From Endomychus coccineus (Eukaryota; Arthropoda; Insecta; Coleoptera; Endomychidae): 64,000 bases of DNA. Shown piece after piece: positions 25,101-34,639 of the stretch (position 1 is its first letter; each line of letters starts with the position of its first letter). The stretch is taken from the NCBI GenBank assembly GCA_958510875.1, contig OY294068.1:154726388-154790387 (forward strand), written 5' to 3'. The notes beneath the pieces are model-generated. The model did not search any database, was not told the DNA's origin, and was given only the letters and a program-made list of their open reading frames with translations. A program made the position numbers and the translations under genes.

Positions 25101-25112
25101 GTATACAACTAG
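16185..25112 (+). CDS. Giant exon of an uncharacterised ~3,300-aa, largely disordered basic protein
   Basis: An uninterrupted frame of 2,975 codons runs from the inferred acceptor (TTCTAG|ACT at 16185) to TAG at 25110-25112. The first ATG is at 16257; numbering below starts there. I recognise no family. Residues 28-271 hold about six copies of a degenerate motif of four hydrophobic residues, two to five polar ones, then FxxF or similar (VIIMSDDHFKRFEKSL, NIIIINFKIFENL, GHLIIVNEHIFRR, CILFLNNEIYKCL, KILKVNEKAFEDFEK). The middle is Lys/Asn/Ser/Thr/Glu-rich and disordered-looking, with likely coiled coils near residues 1440-1530 and 1600-1650. The C-terminal 250 residues are a tandem repeat built of (K/R)SxEP and IxQNIxxAxxKDIE blocks. 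There is no signal peptide or membrane segment. A cytoskeletal, centrosomal or chromosomal scaffold would fit the composition, but that is inference. AAAG|GTATAC just before the stop could be a weak donor, so the C-terminus is uncertain. Confidence 0.85.
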   Translation, partial: TPDIDDNHEQKAKEPSPQLNHNFNMSRRNSSPAILCVADYISNDGSCNSNSRVIIMSDDHFKRFEKSLARFAARKQIGVLKKMYEQEIDHLENKKCYNEFEKAFMNRVLNKDESDKKRNIIIINFKIFENLDKKVQKQFNDFSSSERNDQQDINFLYLYEQNEQCSSSIFKKYYDYLKMKVLNDKAKQNELKKTGHLIIVNEHIFRRPSQDNDTKEPLEEDCILFLNNEIYKCLAKERIHELLSLEPKTYPVPKAAYSNLSMENLILTVTKRDTKEREKILKVNEKAFEDFEKTLKIPSILYSNNMSRISDVDITKETTLRKPDMKSGKIRQVKISKINEQIERCQQCLIQNGAKEKFTSSKQSKTKPEKNNNNAKLATGLIGNIIVNLAKDNGDIKQYCNSHVAGSSNIVETNEEELLLHNVTDKTILEPCVQKYHKNNVVTVEERENPKDESSVSSNSKKLDKIFLIPEDDSIHGGPIDEEKLSLGHIDLQEPESNSPKITKIPGGDEETLKIVDNSSNTENSSIKKEKFLGDNSKSIQYNLKSYIDKSPKITNKEVSAVANLHSVDTSEKNDSIYETITLNSDDVDIIKPAIRLSNESVCSKPGITDSFLKQIRNKLLRDIRKNSAKPSLIPKKVNRKSKAGIVVKKYKDAAGLILKSDNLKKTVMEDGPPTMKKLCNIIERTSDQERLARNVTENADIATRHMYVENYTNTCISIKGETSYSLRKSTTTTLISKNIQHEQINISSGEQRLPIPFEIDLQMTQNGEKLCTVSAPAAGQETLSKDQGHRTDNMSRKMYEENKSSSCTFIKNESPCSSHHTTKITALNSISNNENPGPKTESNRDEPSSISPLKGPVKKDELSNVPTTDQKRSITPVEKSVMDIEDVFRGNCESSCNSTRDLSSCSFSETPTTNNLNSTTGSQQLKQNSKLNRDRIIPIPLRKKYLERQQLNYNKHEKKQIDTNDSKFNGQVVGVAVTLCPRTQSAKSNNPNNHFKQLLKSEIAGQVSKLEASKVKIEREIYRENINTSHAGLNENDTSKQVYVAMKKNNIEERSQDPENESDVHGRSGKAKQLQLKAKEVKRNNQKKHNGKVQKKSDYPSKLGIQEVEIHKEETLVKSLNVSNQKVGKDPSPDVKAKQTIDKVESYVQSENTRSNAKTLIKQSPNAQQTDKVFLEEVCKPTADSGILKYHDKLPKLRDKLHVIEDSTEPAKPTTVVSKNCKIQEKVDTSACRAGYQNILKISDSPNDLLGNVADNSNIGIINVNLPEDSDHTFVCNEKVELVRSLEEAIGPPNSNGKIISYDNVPQEEITTANENPKCTISPEEMEKTLKTIIYSPVVDYKPVEKLVCKLDDAEGMEFKEGANNDVTSLQKPVRSSKEYLSEVNQIKLLEEEITLKAAENAPLSNSKKKMLEGLNKNVDNITTPETVVENFGIFLPSSCDVISDKISMTKRADNRIHMKSYGAMNETLFDLNNKLAKLKFCVCEASNLKLNSSRKLELAMLDLENLKRSAGNTEQYVGLKTLKEVVSGDITAMTDNLTENIGNLENGSSILSNNEVKHTPKMIIAQKFPGKTNESIKQDTLASSEAASILTSPQEETVRITNENIVDQQFGGMSKLKFETEDEASKAVDSIKESRKLIRKANEIINSLKHNVQGFKQGFAKLRKINEYTKPTKIPTSYLRKKSDNEQIDGHVIANCCRKETKCKQRQIKVDREIKHSHPAKCAIQELNVKEKKFPPKICSADSSKSSSAKNKCRKSIFTTLVANKKTEYKKLKLPPFPPEKSQTKTAICKLDAENHSKNATFVNICNLPTNSDFREPILQFRTKENGQTREKINAFTLPGKFCQRLIETQMENDSQQLAPVVKRTAYKRKPPASKKISFKLYTHKILRQFDIINNQTHPSEVNTRKVLMFRDSNKNTCQEDSEYTDIDSAKSNATISKISMSDNLGKCREFFVATDNSLQQCTKRSIAKQLHRLKEFGKELKNSVISQSASPIPNQMMVDYTKEKEQTCNSPLKKTTSPKYRSRTPHTVPKSNSRSGNKNSDFLNNKQSNNNEFKRPLCSTPIGTSQDLNNYGVLHRNLRNKKLIGNTAPCVTPKSPNVPEKIKNMLKVRHNNSSICMTNIDMEDLNCRKLENPENVIPRCVIDQNFRENTGLGQDRSLSSGVSDKRENKKLTIKLWNGLIPEIAIPSPRSSRLNSTVLQEPKELNKSIDVRRKRGPIVINEPMDSTLSSCPIVINKPHFIDSFSSISNQVMTDISSPYTTSKSDCRIASTFSWIENPIMNNNKSSMTIKKANWNSRNRFNKSQSEEKIKKNIMKTHTFQTKKIIGNENSFVKQVRTNLKRRLNYKPNIPISKMRNKMRSRNVKLVPWNYAPSTLNHTQTVIPDIISKSYKLSSSINLDNFTTKNRGHKGKRDTHQANITPKPNSQIKSTSELLREKLKFISELGKIKSATKIEISSNKNSKTNTIMMKQNIIKYPNVTSNTSQKIIDSTLPTANMNMRRPVSVPPPIRTKIASPNISRSISGTNLLQPIFKSNQNSNITIVRRSNVTNSIDNRTKCPITEADKSCFKDSLEKNKKKQKSVVNRDLISKSGEQVSKQGVKTEKSQSLVRKKSDLPKARTKDTKAKVSGNKSSTSKLAQHDSKLNYANTVEIVRVSSGSRGKGSCQQYHTHKFSKALGKTELNHSMPSTSPKAQNTPHNKPFLKPLNEGTGLYNIVEEPEIGKSKEKIGTEQVCRKFNYSTRSKSAEPQTRPYTPFKHNIGTIGKLVKTEFPLTSQKVIEPQTFSSDIIKQNIETAFTRAIERNIKKGSARKRSSSKSPVYSKNDSIPPSLDKIQQNIKNAYMKDIDTWVPCAPRSAFRSKSVEPHIKLVSSSTIKQDITDLVMKDIESRTKKEYASLTKSENRKRSVEPRTNSPTVNEHIESHITTLDRSRNPKRQLTNGPTGDIRRSKFEEPKAVKEQLGRDQRKIHLKVYN
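24400..25065 (+). repeat. C-terminal degenerate protein repeat inside the giant exon
   Basis: Blocks recur in order. KSAEPQTRP (about 24415), KVIEPQTFS (24520), KSVEPHIKL (24765), RSVEPRTNS (24905) and KFEEPKAV (25035) alternate with IKQNIETAFTRAIERN, IQQNIKNAYMKDIDTW, IKQDITDLVMKDIESR and VNEHIESHI. Spacing is roughly 45-85 residues. The conservation is at protein level, not DNA level, which suggests old duplication held by selection. Confidence 0.7.
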
Positions 25113-25470
25113 TTAAAGTGGTGGCTTCAATCTAGCATCGTAAGAACTAGTTTACGGCAGATTTCTATTTATTACATCACAAGAAATAGGTATTTAAATT
25201 ATTATTTTTCATTGTGGGTTGGGCTGCATTTGATTTCATGTTAATTTTATCTCACAAACCTTATTAAGTAGAACTGTTTGTGATCATTGAAAACTAAAGT
25301 CACTATTATATTTGATATTTTTGAAATTTTCTATTCACTCTAATCAACAAGATGGCGACCTCTATTCGCCCCGGTCCATTCACGGAAAGCCATAAAATTG
25401 GTTCAGTTTTTTATTGTAGGGTATATCGTAGGTCTGTTAGGAGCACGGCTTAAAATCATTTTGAAATATA
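25113..25470 (+). other. Presumed 3' untranslated region of the giant gene
   Basis: No coding frame. The nearest AATAAA on the plus strand is at 25556-25561, inside the left arm of the following foldback, so the polyadenylation signal may be supplied by a transposon. This is inference only. Confidence 0.3.
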
Positions 25471-27313
25471 GAGGATGTTTAAAAAAAGTTACACGCCAAT
25501 GTTGTGAAAATTATAACAGATCACCTCTATATTATTCCATGTTTCGATAGCACGGAATAAATAACGGCAGATTAGTGTTAGTTACTTATCTATATTCAAC
25601 CAATTAAAGCGGGGGCGGACAAGTCCGAAGCACTTAGACCGCTTGATTGAGTCCTTTCTGCGCACGTTGATACAAGAATCAGTCCAGCAGGCCTAAGGCA
25701 GTGCCGAAGGCTGAAATTTTGCATGGACTGATATGTCTTATGGCTTCAAGCAGCATATGTTTGCTGCCGAGCAGCATATGTTTGTGAGCCTAAGAGAAGC
25801 CAAGGCTGGACATTCTGCTAAGATGTGAGAGGCAGTTCCATCCGCCTCTCCATATCTGCTACAAGCTGGGTCTTCAACAATGCTCATTGTGTGTAGATGT
25901 TTATTCAGATGACAATGTCCTGTGAGGAGTTCTGTCACCAGTTTTAGGCCTCTCCTGCTCATAGAGAGTAGAGTTTTAGAGAGTTTAGGCGAGAACTTCC
26001 TAATGTGGAGCTTCGCCTGCCTCATGTCGGGGCACTACGCCAGACCGAGAGCCACCAGTAGCTCCTTGAGGGCGTGGAGGTCGGAGACCGATGAAATTTC
26101 GATCGTTGAATCTGGGCTAGGGGCACTCAAGAAACCCCGTTTGGCCAGTTCATCGTCCACTTCGTTTCCGTTCACGCGATATTGGGCAATTACCCACACT
26201 AGCTGAAGTTTGTTCCTTCTGACTATTTCAGCCAGAGTTTCCCTGCACTCCAAGACAAGAAGTGCACCCAGGGCCTCTCGGCTGTCAGTGGAGATGTAGA
26301 TCCGCCTATTTTGGAGTTTAATGTCAGGTTCACCAGGGCACAGGTCCGTATTGGACTGACTTCTATCTAGAAAATGGTTGCGTGGGCACCAAGGGGAACT
26401 GAAATCTCCCTTCTGGGTGCACCCGAGTAGATTCCGGCTCCGCTAGGCTTGCCAATCGTAGTCTTTGTTCTCCCAGTCCATCCTCTGTGTAACGGCTGGC
26501 GTTTGAAACCTGATAGCAGGCGCTATCGCTTCCTGCGTCAGTCGGAGAATCGGGCAGTTCTCAACTGCCCAATCCCAGATTTTGCAATGACACAGACGCA
26601 CCGAACCACTGGCCCGGACAAGCCAGTCGATACGCAGTACCCGCGGCCACTATTTTGATATGGAGCTGTAGAGGGACCATCTCCACCAGAACCTCCAAAG
26701 TCCTGCCGGGGGGCGGTTCTCATAGCCCCGGTTATCACCACGCACGCAAGTCGTTGAACCTTGTCCAGAGCCAGACGAGACAGAACCGTTTTCGTTGCGG
26801 GCCACCACACGACGGCTGCGTAGATTATGATTGGGCAGATCATAGCCGTGTAGATCCAGTTCAGAACCCGAAGCCGTAGATCCTATCTGTTAGTGAAGGC
26901 TCTCCTGCATGCCCACTTATCTATATTAGATTTATTTCCAATATGTTTTCTGAAAAGTATTTAATGCCAAAAAACATTATTATCCTAAATGGAACACCCT
27001 GTTTGCATATTATTCAGAGGTAGGTACATCTTCCAGAAGTAAAACTAAAAGTTTGCTCTACCTTCTTGGTATCAACAGTTCGCTCTACCTTCTGGGTATC
27101 AGACAAAACATTTGTAGTTTTAGTGAAGTTTATTTAGTAAGGATATTTGTAAAAACTGTTAGGTGAATGAAACTACAATATACAGTCCACAAAGAAATTT
27201 CCCTTTAATGTAGTTTTCCTTCACCGCTCTATCGAAATATGAAATAATATTCCATTAAACCATTACAATTTCCACAACTTTGATGTGTAACTTTTTCTTG
27301 ATGAAACATCCTG
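25471..27313. repeat. Foldback/MITE (CAGGATGTT family) interrupted by a LINE
   Basis: The left arm starting GAGGATGTTTAAAAAAAGTT (25471) is the reverse complement of the right arm ending GATGAAACATCCTG (27313). Both continue through a GTTACAC block to a TTTCGATAG block, giving roughly 90-bp arms. A TA precedes the left end. Removing the LINE and one target copy leaves about 0.5 kb. Ends resemble those of the elements at 39472 and 52576. Confidence 0.75.
25597..26914 (-). mobile_element. 5'-truncated R1/I-like LINE with 13-bp target-site duplication
   Basis: The direct repeat ACTTATCTATATT flanks it exactly (25584-25596 and 26915-26927). On the minus strand, sequence from 26914 encodes the RT C-terminal phrases PIIIYAAVVWWPA and LDKVQRLACVVITGAMRTAP. 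An RNase H-like domain follows (IYISTDSREALGAL and LQLVWVIAQYRVNGNEVDDELA). The last block is a Cys-His motif (CSRYGEADGTASHILAEC) near 25850. Several frame breaks are present. It is markedly more GC-rich than its surroundings, as expected of a recent insertion. Confidence 0.9.
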
Positions 27314-27639
27314 TTTGATTGATAATTTATGTACCTAATCCACAACAAAAAGATTGTGATAATTTTATGGCTTATATCTTATGTATATTGGTAAACAAAC
27401 ATTGGGAATAGTTTGACACTCCTTGATATATTTCACATTTTTTTCTTGCCGCTAATTTGTAATCCAAAGCTGACTTGATTTTTAAAAAGGCAACAGTACT
27501 TGAACTAAGGCCACCATTTCAAAAACGATGAAAAGATTTAATGATGCAGGCAGCGGTAAAAAAACGTTCAAAATTAGGAAGTCTAGTTTACACAAATTGA
27601 GAACTGTTACAATATTGAAATTTTCGAATGAATTATTTT

Positions 27640-28150
27640 TTAAATACAAAACCTTTTACTTAAGGTGTTCAAAATGTCCACCATTAAATTCCTGACAGTA
27701 ATGGATACGTCGAACTATACCTTGGATTGCGTTTTCCTAAAGAAGTATATCAGAATTTTATGTCGAATTAGTAATTTGAGATCTGGATCTGGATCGAGAT
27801 TATCTGGCCTATTAGCGTGAACCGACGAAAATAAAAGAGTTGGTGCCAAGTCTGGTGACCTTGCCGGCCATTCGATAGTTCATCGTCGACTGATCCATCG
27901 GTTTGGGAAAGTAGTGTTAAGGAATTGTCAACGGCATAATGTGCTGGTGCATCATCATGCTGAAACCATATTTCCTGATTTTTATCTAATTAACTTGAAA
28001 ACGGCTAAGTTGAGGGATGATATTTTCTTCCAATAGATCTAAATACTTGTCAATGTTTGTGGCAGTATTGTTGCCACTAAATCCCAAACATTAAATTTTT
28101 GGTGATATTGTGTATGAACATGCTCCATCCATTGCGGATTAGTATCAGTC
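27640..28150 (-). pseudogene. DDE transposase fragment (Tc1/IS630-like, HDDAPAHY type)
   Basis: The minus strand reads KFNVWDLVATILP (about 28100), EIWFQHDDAPAHYAVDNSL (about 27985-27925, carrying the second catalytic Asp), then RWISR and EWPARSP-like sequence near 27850. These blocks, in this order, are typical of insect Tc1/IS630-type transposases of the group annotated with DUF4817-type helix-turn-helix. Frames are broken. A relative of the same kind is at 47235. Confidence 0.6.
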
Positions 28151-28726
28151 CTATATATCATAAAGATATAAGATGACAAACGGAAAAATCTATTTTCTCA
28201 AATAGAGTTATATTTTGGCCAAAATCTGAATTCGCAAGGTTGAACAAAAATTCAGTTCAACATGTAATAATTATCATGTGTATAATATCGATAATTATTT
28301 TAATGTTTTCGCCTTTTACAACTCGACTATCAAAACTGAATATTTGAATGATGCATACTGCATTGAACATAACATCTTCTCACCCGGAGCAGATTTCTAG
28401 TGTGAAAATCCATATATAATATGATATTAATTGGAATGAAATGCTTGATTTTCTATTTCCTAAAACGTTTCGGTAAATAGACAATTATCAACAGAGTAAA
28501 GTATAGTTCATAGTATACTATTGACCTTTACTGCAATAAACCAACTAGCTGATTAAACCCATTGTATTGGTCCCAAGATCTTCAAACCACAAGAAATGGG
28601 TGCAGGGTCGGCTTGAAAATATACCTACATATTGATTTATCTTTATTTTGAATTAAAAAGTTATTTTACACTAAAAGAAAGTAATCAATTGATAATAAAA
28701 TTTTATCTTATTACTAAATATATAAT
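28151..28726. other. AT-rich spacer
   Basis: Nothing recognisable in any frame; no structured repeat noticed. Confidence 0.35.
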
Positions 28727-29404
28727 ACTAGCGACCCGCCCCGGCTTCACACGGGTGCAATGCTGATAAATTCAAAGAGCTATAGGGAGAACCGCGACCT
28801 CCGACGCGCTATTTATAGGCACGCTCCCGCCCGGCCGGCCGGTACCGCCGCAAACTCTACGTCCCGCAATTTTTAAATCTGTAATATCTTCGTAAATATT
28901 CATTTAAATCATATTCTGTAAAGGGACAAATAGATCTATATTAAATCAACAATGTATTTAAGGTATTTAATTGGATAAGGATTAATGCTGTATTGGTTAA
29001 AATCGCTTCGAAAATTAGCCATTATTTGTCGTAAAAAGTAAATGACAAAGAAATGGTATTGTGGGATAACCATAAGAGATAGACATATACCATCGCGGAG
29101 TTTTCTGTACACCTTTTCAATGTGTACAATACTTAGTACATTATTTTGATATATCTCGTAGGGTTCAGCCTGCGTTTGCAATGTAAGCGGAAAAAATTTA
29201 ATTATTTTCATCACATTAGAAACCTCAAAAATAACAGTATTTCTCCACTATTTAATGGATGTTATTATACATATAAACCTTCCTCTTCAATCACTCTATC
29301 TATTAAAAAAAAACGCATCAAAATCCGTTGCGTTGTTTTAAAGATTTAAGCATACATAGGGATATAGGGACAGAGAAAGCGACTTTGTTTTATACTATGT
29401 AGTG
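28727..29404. repeat. Interspersed repeat with GC-rich head and conserved tail
   Basis: It starts ACTAGCGACCCGCCCCGGCT and has a GC-rich head to about 28870 containing CGGCCGGCCGG. It ends with GCGACTTTGTTTTATACTA before TGTAGTG near 29404. I recall head and tail phrases of this kind as widespread in arthropod genomes, though I cannot name the class. Open frames inside it are not supported as genes. Confidence 0.55.
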
Positions 29405-29599
29405 AAGTACAATAAAAATTAATGTGGTTACACGGAAAAGTTTTACAATAATTTTAATAACGGTTTTCCACATTAATTACATGTTGTATACAGTTTTTCC
29501 AACAGTACAATTTTACTTACTTTGTTTTTTATTATTTCGACCACAAATAAATTTAATGTGGGGGAAATATTATTCCTTCTAATGTGTGATTTGACTTCG

Positions 29600-30340
29600 T
29601 GCCTTATAGTTCAATTGGATTAAATACACAATAGTAGGGGGAAGACGCAACACTATGTCCATTTTCTGTTTTGAGTTTATTACACACATATTCTTTATTA
29701 ATTTTGAAAACCTTTAATACTTCTTCTAAAAGATCTTGTTTTCTGTAAGCTTCCTCAAAATATATATTATTATCTATCATAAAATTTTGAATGTCTGCTT
29801 TGCTGCTGTTAGAACTAGGCATCATTTTAACTTGCCGATTATGAAAGACTAGTTTTAGGTACATTTTGAAGAAGACAATGTTCAAACCAATTTACAAAAA
29901 GTTTTGCGTCAGTGTTTTGGTGGTTATCTAGAGAGGAATCTGTTATGTTTTTAGCTGAAAGGAACAGACAGTTCGAAACAAATCCATTTTCTGAACCTGC
30001 ATGTATTATTGTTATTCTTTTACCTTTATTTGAAGGATCGTTGGCTTGGAATTTTTTTGAAAAATCATCTCATTCATTTTTCGCATTGTCATGTGTATCA
30101 AACCATGTTTCATCAAGATAGATAATTGGATGATTGTCAACCTTACATTATTCAATAGCCATCAAATATTCATAACGCCATTTCCATAAACGTTGAGATT
30201 CCATTAGGGTTTGTCTTCTATCAATCGTGTGATATTTAAAACCTTTTTTAAGCAAAATTCTCCTTAGACTTGAAATGCTACAGGAAATATTCGTTTCGTC
30301 GTTAGTCAGTTTATGTTTTAGAGAAACCAGTGTAGTATAT
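29600..30340 (-). pseudogene. Tc1/IS630-superfamily transposase (DDE_3 type), decayed
   Basis: On the minus strand from about 30340: ISSLRRILLKKGFKYH (end of the HTH region), LWKWRYEYLMAIE then a stop, then PIIYLDETWFDTH with the first catalytic Asp. ITIIHAGSENGF and LDNHQNTDAKLFVNWF (second Asp region) follow. At 29640-29610 comes PYYCVFNPIEL with the catalytic Glu. Motif order and spacing fit DDE_3-type transposases. At least one stop and one frame change are present. Confidence 0.75.
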
Positions 30341-30779
30341 GTACAGATTGTTCTTCATACATTTTATGAATGGTCCTTGTTATAAAGGAATAATAGGCTT
30401 TAGTACTATATCCTTCACCGAAGATAAAGACGTACTTGTTAAAGCAGACGTTTCAGCCAAAGGATCACTTGAACTAAAATCTCTTTTCAGCAAAGATTTC
30501 GATCATTCCGAAATAGCAATATATTTCATTTCAACGATTTCTACCAGCAACGAACCAGCTTAAGAACTAACAAGATACTTTGTAGACAAGGATACAAATA
30601 TTCATGTAATTTGTAGCCTCCGAATTTCACAAACCTAATAAAAATGGACTTCCAATATCCACATCCACTAAAAACATCGTGCAGTATATGAAGTAAATCC
30701 TCTCATCATAAGTTGGAAATATTCAAGGTACACCCTACACCATGGAATACACAATTGATGGTTTCAATTTATAATCCTT
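30341..30779. other. Unassigned sequence between transposon remnants
   Basis: A 74-codon open frame (30339-30563) has no recognisable motif. Nothing else supported. Confidence 0.3.
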
Positions 30780-31345
30780 TCAAGTAGTAATTTGGATATT
30801 TAGGAACCTGTGCAAACGAAAAGTGCCGCAACCAGCACTAATTAATAGAAGAAATGTTTGCGAAAGCACAACTCCGAACAGGTCTGTCTGAAGCTACCAA
30901 AGTTCATAGTATTTCAGAACATCAACACAGAACCGTTGAACTAGTCTTATTTCTCAAATTATTTATATGCGACGAAAGCAATTACTTAGTCTCCTAATCA
31001 GCAAATTAAGGGCAATTTCGTTTCCTCCACTGATATGATTGAAATAAAAACAATCTTTTTTTTCTTCAGATGTAACTTCGGGCGGATCTTCATCCAAACA
31101 ACTCAAACGAAGAATAATATTCAGGATCATGTATAAAATTAGCTTCACTCCGCCATAATACGTGATTCATCAAATTCCTAGAAAATAATCCTCTGGAAGT
31201 ACAATCGGCAGGATCGCCGTCAGATGCAATGTGAAACCCAAGATTTCGGGATATTACTTCCTCTTGTATATGGCTTATACGATTGCTAATAAATGTTTGA
31301 AACCGATGAGGAGAGAATTTTCAATCCACAAAGAAACTATTTGCC
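30780..31345 (-). pseudogene. BEL/Pao retrotransposon pol fragment
   Basis: The minus strand reads SPHRFQTFISNRISHIQEE (31320-31265), then SDGDPADCTSRGLFSRNLM (about 31225-31170), then a VLWRSE block. In BEL/Pao polyproteins the sequence FVxNRVxxIQ ... NPADCxSRG ... LWWxGP links the RNase H to the integrase, so the order fits. Flanking frames are broken and no LTRs were found for it. Confidence 0.65.
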
Positions 31346-31559
31346 TAGTGAGGTTTTTCCTGATGCCTATAACCTCCAAACCTTCGCGATAAATTCCAAT
31401 GCTCGTCCCCAATAGGTGGTTGGTACGATGTTCTACGAACTTTACAAGTTTTCCTCCCGCGTAGACAAAATATAAGAAAACGAAGAACTGTAATTCTTCC
31501 AGTAAAAGATGTTATTTCATATGGAGAGAATACAACAGCCAATAAATAACAGAAATACC

Positions 31560-32120
31560 GCTGCCGACTAAACTAATCAGGCATTTGAATACATGTGCCA
31601 ACCCTTCAACTTGGTCGCACCTTATTGTACTCATTAATTCTACGGAGACATATACAGCCTTTATTGAGGCATTACTAAATACAATTCAGAATTATACAAA
31701 ACGAATGTTCTGTAAATATCGGGGAGATATTTAAAATATCTAGAGTGAGTAGAGAGTGCCCACAGATATTGAATCACCTTTTAGTGTCATGACTAACTTT
31801 TTTCAATAGATTCAAAAATCAAGCTCGCTCTAGCAATTTCACATCTTTGTATATTCCAAACTCAATTTAATACAAAAAATGAACTGAAGGATGTAATCAT
31901 TAAAAAACAACTCGGTGTTTGGTCCCAATTAATATCGTATTATTACTAATAATATATCAAGTATATCAAACTTGTTAGTTCCGTTCTGAATGACGTTCAT
32001 CCCTTGTTGAATATTATGAATAAAACTATCAATTAACTGATTAGTAAGTAGCTCACTAACTTCCCTCACCCTCCTTTCTTTAGTACAAGGACCCTAGTTA
32101 CATTTGGCGCAGTCTTTTTT
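31560..32120 (+). mobile_element. Possible solo LTR with primer-site-like sequence
   Basis: GAATAAA at about 32020 is followed 70 bases later by a CCTAGTTACA end and TTTGGCGCAGTC (32103-32114). TGGCGCAGTC is the start of the primer-binding site of many Ty3/gypsy elements. No matching second LTR or coding region was found, and the left boundary is unknown. Confidence 0.3.
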
Positions 32121-34630
32121 TTCTTTAAACGAAACAATTGGTGTTGGGAATTCAAGCTGTTTGGACGTGTGATAGATTTCTGATTAGCTATTCATACGGA
32201 TTCCAAAAATTCACAGGTGTTCTATTCAAGAAAAATTATTGATGACGTTATTGCCGTAACGGCCGTGAAGTCGGAATCGAAACGAATATCAGAAAAGATG
32301 CGCAGTTGGAAACAAAAATCGACTTGTTCCAGAGTTTTTTCCAGAAATTGCTAATCACGTAGAAAATGTATTTAGCCGTTACATATGAACCGCAGTGTAT
32401 ATTTATAATCGGAGAAACAGTGTTGTTATAATGATACAAAAAGTACTACAGATTCCATCATTTGAAAAACTGAAGATGTATGCCAAAAGTACCACATGCA
32501 GAGAGCTACCGTGCTCAAAAACAATACAGTTCCCATTTTCATTACAAATTGTTTTAATTTGTTCCGACCAATAGGAACGGTGCGATCGTCTCCACAGTGG
32601 ATTACGCACACATAGACATCATCTCAAAAATAGACGGATATTTCCGCAAATATCTGAGAAAATTTCAGGCTGATTATAAAACTTCTCTCACACTACCTAT
32701 AGTGAGTGAAAGAAAACATTTATTCGATAAACAATGAAAATTTTTCGGAAATACCTAAATATTTCATATGTTTTAGGAATCAACTCATTATCGAGATTGG
32801 TTAGAACGGAAACAAAATTTGTCAACTTACTTTATTGTTCCAGGATGATCTTCACATCATGACTGAACAATCTAAATTTCTGCCCAAGGATTTTGCGGAA
32901 AGAACTATCAAGAAAAGGTTAAGCAATGTTCAATGGATTTAATAGTATATCGCAATTGTAGGTGTCTTCGGATGAACGCCTTTGTATTAGTATGAATATA
33001 AACCTTTCATAGTATTCTCATTTTTAGAGATCGTAAAATAGTTTAAGTTTTTGAGTAAGATATGAGACGTGTTGTGAAGCTTAGCCTGCTGGTAGTTGTA
33101 GGCGTGAAAGCCTGACTGACATCACAGAGATGTATAGCATTATTGACTTCTCAACAAGTTCTCGTGCATTGGGTCTTTAAATTTATAACAATGACGTGTT
33201 GCAGTTGTAAACCACTTGATAGAAACATGAACAACTAATATTGATTGGTAGTATGATGAATTATTATTATCGATGATACTGCTATTATAAATTAACTTTA
33301 TTAACAGAATCAGCACCGTAAAACGAAGTGAAATCAACCGGCTGGGGTGATTTCTATCACTCATCTTGGTTTAATATTCTTTAATTCATTGTCACCTACG
33401 ATTTGAAGCTCTAGTAGAGCATCATATTAGTGAAACGAACCTTGTTTATGACAGGTTTCTCTAATTTGTGCTGTTCATGTGCACGTTATTTTTCGGGTTG
33501 ATTGGAGTAATTATTATTGCGAATATGGATGCAGCTCCGATTTTGACGATTTTTTTTACACACTACTCACATGTGCCTTACTTATAGAGAATTGCAAAAG
33601 GAGTCTCCGCAAAAGTACCGTTTTACCAAAAAAATTTATATATTGTCCCAAATCAGTACATATTTAGTCATGTTTCTCCTCTATATAAATAGTCACAATT
33701 TGCATGCAACGGTTATTTTTAACATCCTATGGAATTGTGTAAGTAGCATTCAGAATTGTATAATTCGTGAATTGAAATAATAAACAGTATCCACCATTTA
33801 ATTGCACTTTAAGAAGAGACGTTAGTTTACGTCGGAATTAGATTCTCTTACATACCTAACATTCTCAAACCATAGAAGCGTATGTTTTATGATAATCCTA
33901 TGGCGGCCAAACAGCTCTGACTCAACACGAAGAGCAGCTTATCTCAATCGGAGAGGGACGAGAGATAAAAGATTCGCAGATAATAAGCCAGGAGACGAAT
34001 GGCTTCATGAATACAAATCACCAAATTACGGAAAGATTGGAGAATATTAAAAAGGTTATTTCTTAAAATATAAAATGATTAAGTGGTCGGCTCGCTCAAG
34101 CAGAATCAAAAGTTGAGTTTTTAGAATAAGTATTGGAACAAAAACAATAAATTAACGAACGATAATAATTTATTTCAAATAGTGGACTTTCGCGGGCAAC
34201 TAACCTTGAACATTCTTGACTTCCGGATGTATTGCATCACAGTTCATGTTCAAAAGAAATGTGCCGATATTCAACAAATATTATGATTTTGGCTTCAATT
34301 ATTCTTACAATTAGTCAACAAAATTCATAATCAACCATATTACAAAGGTGGTAATATTGTTGGCACTGCTTGTAACAATACATCTTTGGAAATTTTAAAG
34401 AAGTGATATATACATTATCCCAACTTTCAGAATAAATCATGAAAGCTTTATAAGTTTGTAGCGAAGTTCTTAAATTTCAACTAAGTATTATAGATTATCA
34501 AGTGAAGAATGTGTTGTCTCTAAAATCCAAGTTAGAAACATAAATTCAAGATAACTATTTTACATTATCAATTCAAAACGGGTTTAATGAAATGCATCAC
34601 AATAATTCCGGATAATTATATAATAGTAAG
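32121..34630. other. Long AT-rich region with only short, unsupported frames
   Basis: No frame here has recognisable domains. A stretch at about 33900-34170 (+) has a protein-like composition with Gln/Glu/Ile heptads between stops and could be a worn coding fragment of an LTR element. I do not assign it. Confidence 0.3.
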
Positions 34631-34639
34631 GGAATATAG

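Noticed and set aside
28727..29404. Coding frames of 67-92 codons in this block
   Set aside because: The block is an interspersed repeat by its head and tail phrases; the frames have no motif.
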